Assembly (NCBI GenBank): GCA_039566865.1
Contig: CM076949.1
Coordinates: 6,415,501-6,479,500, forward strand
Origin: Aurelia coerulea
Taxonomy: Eukaryota > Cnidaria > Scyphozoa > Semaeostomeae > Ulmaridae
Direction of reading: 5' to 3'
Length of the DNA: 64,000 nucleotides
Shown here: one piece after another, positions 1 to 11,500 of the stretch
Position numbering within the stretch: the stretch's first letter is position 1
How the letters are laid out: the number at the start of each line of letters is the position of its first letter
Translations under genes and position numbers: made by a program
Notes under the pieces: generated by a model
Databases searched by the model: none
Seen by the model: the letters and a program-made list of their open reading frames with translations, nothing else
Told to the model about the DNA's origin: nothing

Positions 1-2148
1 TGTTCATGTAACCCCCTTGCCATGACCTAGGATTAAAAAATTACGGCGATTTGAATGTTTGTCTTTGGTATTTTTTCAAACAGGTAGCGGCATCCTGCTC
101 AACCTCCCCCCAAAAATTAGTTTTTCAGCAAAATTATCAAAAATATACATATTTCCATGAATAATTCTTCCGAAATTTCCGAAATTTGCGCTTTACTTCG
201 CATTGAATTGCGAATTTGCGACACCTCCAAACTCTGTCCTTCTTCCCTGGATGACAACTTATGCCTCTCTCTGGTCTGGACCCAACATAACAGGAAAAGG
301 CGGGAAAAGAAATTACCATTACCATTGAAGTTGAAGCAAAGTATCGAAATAACTGCCAATATCTTTAATTCCCGCGCTTGGGGTGGAGTGTGAGTGAAAC
401 CAAACTGACAGCATTTCAAAAAATTCTCAAAGAAGACGACCGACGGCATTGCATTAGGAGCGATCAAGATCACGACGAAGTAAGTTTTCCTTCTACTTCG
501 TCTTGCAGTGAGGGCATTTCAAATTTTTACATTCTTATCAAAAGACGATTTTGACAACGATTTCCGCTCAATTTTTACAAGAAAGAAGCCGCCTGTGCTG
601 TGTGAAATTGTAAAATTCAATTTTGTAAAATATTAGTATCTAGGAGACAAATTCTAGGAGAAACTTTTACCCCGGGAAGAACTGGGGTCAAGTTTGTTGT
701 AAAAGTTAGTGCACGAGTTTCTAAGAAAATAAAAATTTGGGCCAGTTGTGAAAGTAATAAATGTTATCAGATTTTGAATAGCTACTCAAAGTTTACCTGT
801 GCCCCCGTGAACATTTCAAAACAAAGGTTTTTGAAGCCTTTCCAATGTTTAGACATATAACAATCTTCATGTTTACTACCTGTGCCCCGTGAACATTTCG
901 ACACAATGTTTTCTAATGTTTAGACTGTTCTCAAGTACCTCCCGAGCCCCTTCTGAGCAACATGATACAATAACCAAGTGAAAATAAAGTAAAAATATCC
1001 CAAGGACTTCCTCTATCAAAATAAAAAGTTTCTTCCCAGAACACGTATTATTTTATAAGAAAGGGTAAAAAACTCAACTCTCAGATCGCCAAAAAATTGC
1101 AAAACTCCTGCACTGGGAAAATATAACTTGAGAAACAATTTATTTTCATAAAGATTAAGGAAAACCTTGACATATCTTTATTTTATTTTCACTTGTTTCC
1201 TGTGATGCTTAGCATTGGAAAGGCTTCAAAAACCTTGTTTTGAAATGTTCACGAGGGCACAAGTATAAGGAACATGAAGATTGTTCTGGAACCTCTAACA
1301 AACTCAGAGTACTGAAATTCTTTTCAGGAGCTTTCAGCACTGACCCAATTCTTAGTGTTTCTTTTAAAAAAGTATGTGTACAGCAGTTTCTAATAATATT
1401 TGGCGATCTGAGGGTTTCGTTTCTTAAAAGCAGCTCCTTACAAAAAGAATTCATGTAATGCAATTGTTGACATTGTTGGTAATTGTTGTCTGTGAAATTA
1501 CTTTGTTTTTACAACTCCAACAAACCTTTTGAAGACTTTTGATTTTAGTTGGCAAAATTCTTGTATATTCTCTCTTGTCGAAACATATCATCAGGCAGTC
1601 AATGCAAAAAATTTGTTCATGGCGTGTTTCTTTCAATGATGTGAATGCTTTGAAGAAGATGCTGCCAAGTCCAAAACGCGCTTTCACATTTTAATAAAAC
1701 TGTTGTCAAGCTCCTCCAGTCAGCATGCATTGCATTTAAACGAGATTATTCTTTTCCTTTTCCCATTTTTAAAGAAACATTTGAGACGATAAATGATTTT
1801 ACCAACAAAACATGACGACACCGCCACCGTTAACGATTTCTTTTCCCGCCTTTTCCTGTTATGTTGGGTCCAGACCAGAGAGAGGCATAAGTTATCATCC
1901 AGGGAAGAAGGACAGAGTTTGGAGGTGTCGCAAATTCGCAATTCAATGCGAAGTAAAGCGCAAATTTCGGAAATTTCGGAAGAATTATTCATGGAAATAT
2001 GTATATTTTTGATAATTTTGCTGAAAAACTAATTTTTGGGGGGAGGTTGAGCAGGATGCCGCTACCTGTTTGAAAAAATACCAAAGACAAACATTCAAAT
2101 CGCCGTAATTTTTTAATCCTAGGTCATGGCAAGGGGGTTACATGAACA
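1..2148. mobile_element. Long-terminal-inverted-repeat DNA element, left end cut by window edge
   Basis: Positions 1-313 are an almost perfect inverted copy of 1836-2148 (position 1 pairs with 2148). The match stops abruptly at 313/1836, and the terminus may extend left of the window. The interior holds a second, smaller inverted pair (about 814-852 against 1211-1250). No transposase frame is visible. The short open frames in the two arms mirror each other and are by-products of the inverted repeat. It is a non-autonomous fold-back element of unknown superfamily. Confidence 0.8.
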
Positions 2149-2527
2149 CTTGTGGTCCTATGTATAAGCATCCTTTTCCCGTTGAAAGTTTCAAAAAATT
2201 CGATTTATTCGAGCGTGCAATATTTTTTTATTGGGGGGTACTCAAAATGGCCTAAATCTAGCTGCGAAACGCGGAAGTAATGAAATGACGGCACCTGATT
2301 GGTCAATTTTAGGAGAAAACGCAATCTGATCAGAGGATGAGTCAACGTCCCAGGGGAACTTCGGACAAAAGAAAAGATTTGGAGGCTATGCTCATTTCTC
2401 ATTTAGAGTTGAATAATCGCCTTCCTTTTCCAGTCGACATCTTGTGAAAACTCACAAGTGTAGCGATGGATTTGAAGTCGTCTGGGGAAATTTGTTGTTT
2501 GCAAAATGATTGACCTCTGTTCCCCAT
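2149..2527. other. No confident gene; short + strand open stretch
   Basis: After an AG at about 2313 a + strand frame stays open for about 45 codons and ends with TGA near 2442. It has no recognisable domain and no partner exon, so I do not call it a gene. Confidence 0.3.
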
Positions 2528-2884
2528 TCAAGTCTCGTGCTCCAAAGCAAAATTGGAATTCGTCCTTTTTATATGTTCCAAAAGAGAATAGTCCGAGAAA
2601 TTAATGAATTGCCATATTTTTGAATCTATCTTTTGGGACGGTAGGAATGACTGAAACTGACCAAGCAACATCTCAAAAAGATATTTGAGCCCTTCAGCTA
2701 CATGCTGATACCTCGTTTGTGTTGAATTCTTGCAATCAACATTAATACATAGAAAATATCTGGGAGTGTGCTCCAAGTGCATCTCATAATAAAAGTAATT
2801 GAGAATATGACATTCATTTATAAAATGTTGAAAACAACATTGGTTTGTAAGAACTTTAATCAAGTTAAATGGCCTGTGAATGGC
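2528..2884 (-). CDS. Candidate terminal exon, unknown protein
   Basis: On the - strand a frame open for 118 codons ends with a stop at 2528. It is preceded at 2885-2886 by a plausible acceptor (AAAACAG), which would start the exon in phase 0 with Ala-Ile-His. The peptide is mixed hydrophilic with several Cys and His, an aromatic-rich middle and a charged C-terminus. It does not look like a reverse transcriptase or a patatin. I do not recognise the family and found no upstream exon among the repeats to the right. It could be the last exon of a - strand gene or a remnant of a DNA transposon protein. Confidence 0.3.
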   Translation of the reverse strand, partial: AIHRPFNLIKVLTNQCCFQHFINECHILNYFYYEMHLEHTPRYFLCINVDCKNSTQTRYQHVAEGLKYLFEMLLGQFQSFLPSQKIDSKIWQFINFSDYSLLEHIKRTNSNFALEHET

Positions 2885-2966
2885 CTGTTTTGAGATCAAA
2901 ATTATTAAGGGAAACGCTGTTTTGATAGATCTGATGAGCAATTTATGAAATTCCAGCTCATTTTAT

Positions 2967-4086
2967 CATGGGTAGCTAGACACTGCTGGTTTTCTTCTGT
3001 GGAGGAGCACTGCAACTAATATATACCTGCGGAGGAATAATTTTTATAGTTCTGCGGAGCAGGTATTACGCTAGTTCCTCCATAGCAGTAAATGTTTTTC
3101 TCCGCAAAAGAACAAAGCTGTGGTAATCAAGCACAACTGCGGCGTCTAACTACCCATGATTTTATTTGATACCAATTGGAGGAAATAACGAAAAAATTCT
3201 GTGAAGGAGATAACGAAAGACCATGCTTCTATGGAGGAACGCTGCAACTAATATGTACCTGCGGAGGAATAATTTCTATAGTTCTGCGGAGCAGGTATTA
3301 CGCTAGTTCCTCCATAGCAGTAAATGTTTTTCTCCGCAAAAGAACAAAGCTGTGGTAATCAAGCACAACTGCGGCGTCTAACTACCCATGATTTTATTTG
3401 ACACCAATTGGAGGAAATAACGAAAAAATTCTGTGAAGGAGATAACGAAAGACCATGCTTCTATGGAGGAACGCTGCAACTAATATGTACCTGCGGAGGA
3501 ATAATTTCTATAGTTCTGCGGAGCAGGTATTAAGCCAGTTGCTCCATAGCAGTAAATGTTTTTCTCCGCAAAAGAACAAAGCTGTGGTAATCAAGCACAA
3601 CTGCGGCGTCTAACTACCCATGATTTTATTTGATACCAATTGGAGGAAATAACGAAAAAATTCTGTGAAGGAGATAACGAAAGACCATGCTTCTATGGAG
3701 GAACGCTGCAACTAATATGTACCTGCGGAGGAATAATTTCTATAGTTCTGCGGAGCAGGTATTAAGCCAGTTGCTCCATAGCAGTAAATGTTTTTCTCCG
3801 CAAAAGAACAAAGCTGTGGTAATCAAGCACAACTGCGGCGTCTAACTACCCATGATTTTATTTGATACCAATTGGAGGAAATAACGAAAAAATTCTGTGA
3901 AGGAGATAACGAAAGACCATGCTTCTATGGAGGAACGCTGCAACTAATATGTACCTGCGGAGGAATAATTTCTATAGTTCTGCGGAGCAGGTATTAAGCC
4001 AGTTGCTCCATAGCAGTAAATGTTTTTCTCCGCAAAAGAACAAAGCTGTGGTAATCAAGCACAACTGCGGCGTCTAACTACCCATG
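2967..4086. repeat. 232-bp satellite array derived from a CATGGGTAG MITE
   Basis: About 4.8 tandem units with a constant 232-bp period: the landmark CTATGG/CTGTGG recurs at 2997, 3229, 3461, 3693 and 3925. Units are nearly identical. The array begins with CATGGGTAGCTAGAC and ends with GTCTAACTACCCATG, the inverted termini of a MITE family also present at 37246-38896 and 49817-50001. The array therefore looks like a MITE whose interior was amplified in tandem. An 84-bp-scale GGAGGA/TCCTCC-rich core gives each unit internal hairpins. Confidence 0.9.
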
Positions 4087-4211
4087 ATTTTATTTGATAC
4101 CAATCGGAGGAATGACTGCTTCCTTACATCTACTCGAATTTGAGCAAGCGACATTTTCTGTAATTTGTAGAAATTGACCTCAAAACACATAATAGTGACA
4201 GGAGCCTACTG

Positions 4212-4253
<42 letters not shown>
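4212..4253. repeat. (ATC)14 microsatellite
   Basis: Fourteen uninterrupted ATC triplets. Confidence 0.98.
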
Positions 4254-4254
<1 letters not shown>

Positions 4255-5169
4255 GTATTACTTTATTTTTACAGAAGGCGAGAAGTAGACTGATGATATG
4301 GTCGTAGTTATCGCTATTGAAATACTGCCGGACGCTCCTAACTACGACTCATAATCAAACGCCATTATTTTGAAATGACTATGACTGCCTCGTTTCGATA
4401 AGGGCCTAGGCAGAAAAGCATAAACATTTGTAGTTTTCAAATGAAACACTTTGATTTGAAAACTTCACAATAAATCAGTTAATGCTTGGCGAAAGCAGCA
4501 AAATAGTACCTACATACAAAATTTGATATTGTCGCCAACTGTTTTCATGGTATTCTTCATCGTAAGACTTTATTCTGTCCGGTCAAGCTCCTTGAAACTC
4601 TGCTTTGAGCTTCGAGTTTCCGTTGTTCAACATCAATCAATCGAATTTGCAGAGATTCTAATGGCGTTGCAGTTGGTTGTGTACTTAGTACAAGACTGTG
4701 TATAGCAGCCTCGTTCCCAAGGGCGTTCAAAAGTGAAAAAAGTCAGTCCAAAAATATTGCCGTAATATTATGAGTCCCAGTAAGAGCGGTCTCGGTCTGG
4801 CGTAATAGTCTCGTTTTGGATAGCGATTACTGGGACTCATCGTAATCAGTCTAGGCGAGAAGTAATCACAGCTCTAAATTACAGCCAATTCAAGCCTACT
4901 GTACACTGTATAATATACAGAATTACAAAATAGATATCAATACTACTTTATCACATGAAGATAGAAACATAAGGTCTATCCTGTTAGGAACCCAACCTGT
5001 GGTACTTATAAAATGTTCCTTGTTCAATGTAACTTGTTCGAATAAAATGCAAGCTCCCAATCCTAAGTAGCTAAATTTTTCGAAAATGGTGGGACAGATG
5101 CCTCATTTTATGAACTGTGGCCCACTTGCTTTTTAATAAAAGTTGTTTAAGATGGGACATAGTACTCTC
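4254..5169. other. No gene; TAGACTGAT-type inverted fragments
   Basis: A TAGACTGAT...CGTAGTTATCGC motif near 4270-4300 and CGTAATCAGTCTA near 4843-4857 face each other. Related segments occur at 39165-39290 and 41945-42050, so this is probably a decayed short element. No exon for the neighbouring receptor gene could be supported here. Confidence 0.4.
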
Positions 5170-5404
5170 CTTCGCCGGTTTCTGGTTCTGTAGTTCCGTA
5201 GTCCATGGTTTCGTTGTCCGTAATTTTGCGAAAGGAGAAAAGGAAGAAAGATCACATAGATCCCCTCCACCGGTTTTTAGTTCCGTAGTTCCGTAGTCTA
5301 TGGGTCCGTGATCCGTAATTTTGCGAAAGGAGAAAAGGAAGAAAGATCACATAGATCCCCTCCACCGGTTTTTAGTTCCGTAGTTCCGTAGTCCATGGTT
5401 CTGT
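5170..5404. repeat. 94-bp tandem repeat, about 2.5 copies
   Basis: The segment containing TTGCGAAAGGAGAAAAGGAA recurs 94 bp apart (about 5226 and 5320), with flanking TTCCGTAGTTCCGTAGTC motifs. Non-coding. Confidence 0.8.
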
Positions 5405-5472
5405 CCGGCGGAGGAGAATAGCACATAGCACGAATACAGTACATGATCAATAAATATTTTATTTCTTACCAG

Positions 5473-5509
5473 GTGTATCATTTTGTTGGATGCGCCAAAG
5501 CCCACATCG
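5473..5509 (+). CDS. Receptor exon (end of TM4 / extracellular loop 2)
   Basis: A 37-bp exon between a good acceptor (TTTCTTACCAG) and donor (GTGAGTACC). Read with one leading base it gives CIILLDAPKPTS and ends in phase 0, matching the next exon. Its small size makes it the least certain of the set. Confidence 0.5.
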
Positions 5510-8500
5510 GTGAGTACCACTAACAAAGTACCAGGTGACAATTCGTAATATCAGTGTTCTTTCGTGTGTTTTACGTATGTAGTTAGCTCCTCCTTAGCAA
5601 TGTAGATTGTTGCAATCTTTAGGCAAACGGGGCACAAATTTTTTGGGACACCCTGTATTATAACAAATAATTGCGCTAAAGGTGGTGTCAGAAATTGTTT
5701 TATTGAGCCTTTGCATCTGAAAGAATCTCACTTGAATCTGTCGACTTATCAATAAAGGGGCTCCGTCTCCAAATTTCGGTCGAAACGGTGATTTTGAAAT
5801 TCTTTGATGGGCAATATCACACAGACATCTACCTGTTTTTTCGAAAATGAAAGCATTATTTGAAGATAAATCTTTGCATTTTATAGAGGAAAAATCCAAA
5901 CATTCATATCTCTTACGATTGCTTGGATATAAGTTGATATTTAATGGGCACTTTTTTGTGGCTTGGCTGAAGCCACCAAACAAACTGCAGAAAGCAGTGG
6001 AGAACAATGGACACGTGCGGTGTTTACAGATTTGTTTACAGTTTGGCGGTGGGGCCCCTTTAAATGCAAAGGATAATGGTTGCTCTGTGTTTTGCAAATG
6101 TTTTGGGATTGTACCGGGTGTCCCAAAAACTATATACAAGTTTGAAAAATTCTAATGCCAAGAGTTTTGGTCAAATCACCCAGAAACTATTTTTATGTTA
6201 ACCCTCAATGTCTAAATTATATTTTGGTATTTTTCTTGTCATTTTCGGTAACTTGGGTGCAGAGCAATAAATCAGCAAGTGTAAAATTTCCTCTAAGGCC
6301 CAAACCAGAGCTCCCAGTAGAGAAGAGCTAACCTAAGGATGACAGAAGCTTGTTGACCCTCGAAATCCAACGCTGCTATGTTTCGGGATTCTTATTGTTA
6401 GAAACCGATAAGATATCATTCTCTAAAGACAATAATATTACGTTATCATCAATCAAGGGATTTAGTTTACTTTACTTTACATCAAAATTGTAACCGGTTC
6501 ATTTTACTAAGGTCCCTTGACCAATAAGATACATTGATATAATTTCTCCAGGAAAGTCTTTGATTTAGTTTTGTGAATTAGTTCAATTCAACTGAGCAGG
6601 AAGTTGTTTCCTGAGAATATCACGGGGGTCTATTCGTAGGGATTCTTGACTACATGGTCTAAAAATGGCGGCTCTGGTTTGTGCTGAAGAATACATTTTG
6701 TGTTTGCCGATTGATAGGTCTGCAACCAAGTTTTCCACAGTGGTCAGAAAAATATCGAAATTTTATTTAGCCAATGAAGATTAACAAAAACTATGCTTTG
6801 GGTAATTAGGCTTAAACTCTCGGCGGCAGAATTTTTCACACTTATATACAGTTTTTTGGGACACCCGGTATTTTGTTTAACTGTAGACGTGAAATCTGAC
6901 CTCTTGACATGAAACTATCTTTCGACGATTTACAAGAATTTGATATTTTCTCATTAACTTGAACAAATTTCTTGTCTCAATTTAGGAAATGGGAAAAGTT
7001 GCAAATTACAATGGCTGCGTCTTGATGATAATCACTCTTTTGTTCTCTATTGTTACTATTATAGTAAGTTCTTTTGTTCTCCATTATTACTATTGTAGTA
7101 AGTTCTTTTGTTCTCCATTATTACTATTATAGTAAGTTCTTTTGTTCTCCATTATTACTATTGTAGTAAGTTCTTTTGTTCTCCATTATTACTATTATAG
7201 TAAGTTCTTTTGTTCTCCATTATTACTATTGTAGTAAGCTCTTTTGTTCTCTATTATTACTATATAGTAAGTTCAATTTCCATACATTTTATCAATTGAT
7301 TTCGCTATTTCTTACGCTGTGGTAATTGCGCAGATTTGTCTGACAAGTATTCATAGATTTTGATTGAATTGTCAGTAGAGTCCCTTGTTTTCATGTGCTC
7401 TTTGACTTGATGATGACGCTACCTAAGATTACAAACGAGCTACCATACAATACTACAGAAACGATACCAAGGGGAGCAAAAGATCATGACTACTCCAGGG
7501 CCATCACATGAAGAAGATAAACTAAAATACAACTAAATATATAAGAAGCCCCCTAGCTATTCAGAAAAGAATTAGAATTGAACGGTATTTTGCAAATGGA
7601 ATTTTTGAATGTACGCAATAGTGATAGAAGCTTTATCGCCACTCAATCGAAAGTCGCGTATGAAATGTATAAGAAGGACGCTCAATGCAGGCTCCAGAAT
7701 TAAAACCTGTTGAGCAGGGTTTTACCCCAGGGATACAAGAGACGCATGGTAACCAGTCTATGTTTGCCTCAGAGGTACAAAAATAGAGTTAAAGAGACGG
7801 GTTTCGTTCCTTTTGATTTTATTTCAAAACATGTCTTTAATTATTTTCGTGTTTTCTCTTAGCTTCTATATTTGTTCACACTCAAGATGTACCGAAAAAC
7901 ATTCTTAGGTAAGTGTAGCATAGGGCTCAAATCTTTCAAATTTTAAAAAGGTCGGTGTAAAATTCTATTGCAATTTTCTTTGAATTGGATGGCTTGAAAG
8001 GAACTTATGGTACTTTGCTGTAAATCTGCCGTGGAAATTTTTCGATAGTTTGATTTTTTTCAAAATGGCGGCAATTTAATTATTTTTGAAAAAATTCATG
8101 GAAAATTTTGAAACATTTAAATCATCGTAAATCCTAAACTATTAGAGGAAATATTATGAAACCTTCGAGAAAACCATAATTTATGAAGGTTTACAAGATG
8201 GTGGCAAGCAGAAATCTGTAGCTTTTCTTGTTTAGGATTTAGAAATTTGATGACGTCATAGCCTCAAATTTATTAAATGCCGCCATATTGAAACTAATCA
8301 AGATATCAATAAATTGCCACGGCAGATTTACAGCAAAAACCCCAAGTTCATTCCAAGGCATTTATTTCAAAGAAAACTGCAATGGAATTTTACACCGACC
8401 TTTTTAAAGATTTGAGCCCTATGCTGGTAAGTGTTCATACAACTACGGTTACTGCTAGAATTAGATACATATGTTAATCAATTTATTTTAAGAAATCCTT

Positions 8501-11500
8501 TACTCGTTCTAACATATGTACCGGGTGTCCCAAAAAAATTATACAGATTTGGTTGACTCCAGCGATGTGAATTTAGCTTTAATCAATGGCTAATCACTCT
8601 CAAAATGTTCCTCGATAGTTAACTTGAATATAAATACCTCGTTTGTTGGTATTGGTGCTGTGAGAGCAGAAATATCAACCTTGAAAGTTCAAATTTTCGT
8701 CCACCTGCAAACCAGTGCTTTGGCATTTTGGCCTAAGAAAATTTCTGAAGCACATCGAAATTGATAACTGAAATTAATGAAAATTAGGAAACTGGAAATT
8801 AGGAAATTTTATCAAGGCTATCGTTGATTTATATACAATGCATCAAGAATTTGCTTAGGCCAAAGGCTAAAGCTCTAGTTTGCAGGAGGAGGCAAATTTG
8901 AGCTTTCAAGATTAATATGTCTGCTCTCAAAGCACCAATATCAAAAAACGAGGTACCTATGTCCAAGTTAACTATCGAGGAACATTTTTAGAGTGATTAG
9001 ACATTGATTGGAGCTAAATGCAAATCGCTGGAGTCAATCAAACCCGTAACACATTGTTTTGGGACACCCGATATTTAAATGTATCAGCTTTATTGATAGC
9101 TTATTCTTTAACGTTGCAGGTTTCCGGACAAACAGACAAAGAGTGGTAATTCAGGCAATGGCAAGAAGAGCTGCTGCTTATGTCATCGTGTTCATATACT
9201 GCTGGACCCCCGGTAAGTTCGTTTGATGGACTTCTTGATAGTGATACCATGTTAAACATAGGGATGTGTGTTGTACGATGTATGTTAGCCCGTTCTATTG
9301 GGCTTGATAACGGGCTATGCTCGAAACGTCGTGCTTATTTCAATTCGCATCAAAGTGCTTATATTTTACTTTGTTTACTTGTTTATCGATATATGTTAAA
9401 GCCAACAAACATTATTGTTAGAAATTTATGAAATCAATCGGCCATCTAATTCATGACAGCAAGGCTGTTCAGTGAGCAGGGGTGGAACAAATCTAGCGGA
9501 CCAGAGCACCAATGGTCCCATACATTTTTGAAAAATGGCAGAAAGAAAAATGAAAGGGTATTGTGTGAAAAGGAAACTGAAGGACAAGATGAAATTTGAT
9601 TCAATCATTTTGTAATTCAGTTTTATTGACAAAAAAGCGTTTATCTTATTTCCTTGATCAGTTATAATAAATGTGCAATCAGTTTCTGTCATATATTCAA
9701 ATGACTGCTTTGAAAGACTTTTACCGTAAATAGTAACCTAAACTTTATTTCATCACTTTCTTTAAATCAAAATTTTGGGAAAAAGAATTTGGTGAGCTTA
9801 TTTACTTCAAAAGGATAAAAGTATTTGTTTCATGTAAGTGCAGCAAAAAGAGGAGCAGTCGGTGATAAAATACAAAGCGGTTGCGAAGAACAAAGTTCGT
9901 TGATTTTCACTTGCTCATTTATGGTCCAAGAAAGGAATATATTTTTCCAGAGCCCTGTCAGTGAGGTCTGAGAAACAAATTACTGTCCACGAGGATGTTC
10001 AGACTTAAGTAGCGCAGCAGCCAAGTCGTTCCAATTCAATTCCAATTCTTATGTTATAAGTTTCCAGGTTTTTTAGTTATTTTGAAAAGTATTATGATGG
10101 TGAACATGAAAAAAGTTTACAACACTGCACTAAAATGTTGTTGGTTCTTCATCGACACTTAAACATAAACCAGGAGATCTGATAACATTTTAGGACGCAG
10201 GCTCACCACTGCGCCCAAACACCTTAGAGGGGCTCCGTCGCCAAATTGTAAACAAATCTGTAAACACCATTGTTTTAGGCACGTGTCCATTGTAGTCTGC
10301 AGTTTGTTTGATGGCTTCACCCGATCCACCAACAAGGACAGATTTTATAACACAATAGCAAGAGATGCTCTTGTTGACACCTGAATTCAAAGCGATTAGC
10401 GATTGCAGACAAAGGAAATTCCCTCAACCGGCAATTCAAAACAAACAAACAAAGCCGCAAAACTTTCCCTGAAACTCAAGTAGCTAGCGCGCTCATTGTG
10501 CATTCCAGAAATGGTTTTTAAGAGCAAACATGACCATATATCGAAAGAAGAAGGATAGATCTACACATCTACCCCTGGTATTTTATTTCTTTGGTTCAGA
10601 AGCCGAGCAGTAAGTGTTTTCATTACACCCAAAAAGGAAGAGAATTGAATCGCCTCCCAATCGGCTTTTGAACCCAACAAATTAAATGCGCGAGGCAGAT
10701 GTGTAGATATATTCTTCTTCCTTCGATCTATGTTCGTGTTTGCTCTTAAAAACAATTTCTGGAATGCACAACGAGCGCGCTAGCTACCTGGGTTTTTGAG
10801 AAACTTTTGCGGCTTCGCTTGTTTTGAATTACTGGTTGAGAGAATTTTCTTTATCTGCAATCGCTAATCGCTTTGAATTGCGGTGTCAATCAAAACCAAT
10901 TCGTGCTATTCTCTTACCAAATCTGTCCTCGTTCGATCCACCAGAAATTGACGGTCAAAAATCCATTGCATCCGAGCAGTCGTAAAAGATATGAATGTTT
11001 GATTTGTTCCTCTGTGAAGTGCAAAAATTTATCTTCAAAACAACGCTTTCAGTTTTGAAAATAGAGAAAGAGTCTGTGTGATATTACGTTTCAGAAAACT
11101 GCAAAATCATCGTTTCGACAGCAAGTTGGAGAACCATAACTGGCATAATTTACGACATGAGGGGGGATCAGACAAAATCTCCGTGAGAATAGGATCGATT
11201 TTGAAAGGGTTTTGTTGTAAAGGAATTCCTTGTTGGTTTTTTCCTGCTGCTGACATTCTTTATTTTTCTCCTACCAGCACTTGTCTTGGCTTCCATGCGT
11301 CTGCGGAAAAATTTCGGATCATGTGACGCAGATCCCAAGAAATACGAGCCACCACTTGTAAAATATTTTGTGGTGTACGCCATCCAGGTACGTAGCAGTT
11401 TTCCATGTTTTTTATTTGCCATTTAAGAAAAGGGCCTTTGCGATATTAGTGTTTTGTGGGCTCAGTGCTTCGTGAAAGAAATAAACAAAGCACACAAGCC

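Noticed and set aside
157..2032. Mirror-image open frames in the arms of the 1-2148 element (MNNSSEISEICALL type) as a gene
   Set aside because: The same peptide appears in both arms in opposite orientation because of the inverted repeat; there is no domain and no independent support.
2967..4086. CRISPR-like or coding interpretation of the 232-bp array
   Set aside because: The whole 232-bp unit is conserved with no spacers, the genome is eukaryotic, and the frames are short and repeat with the unit.
4523..4705. Hydrophobic + strand frame as the missing TM3/TM4 exon of the receptor
   Set aside because: No acceptor precedes it and the donor phase does not fit the exon at 5473.
11223..11277. 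Longer version of the receptor exon starting at 11223
   Set aside because: It would insert a hydrophobic stretch and break phase with the exon ending at 9212; the acceptor at 11277 is stronger and joins in frame.
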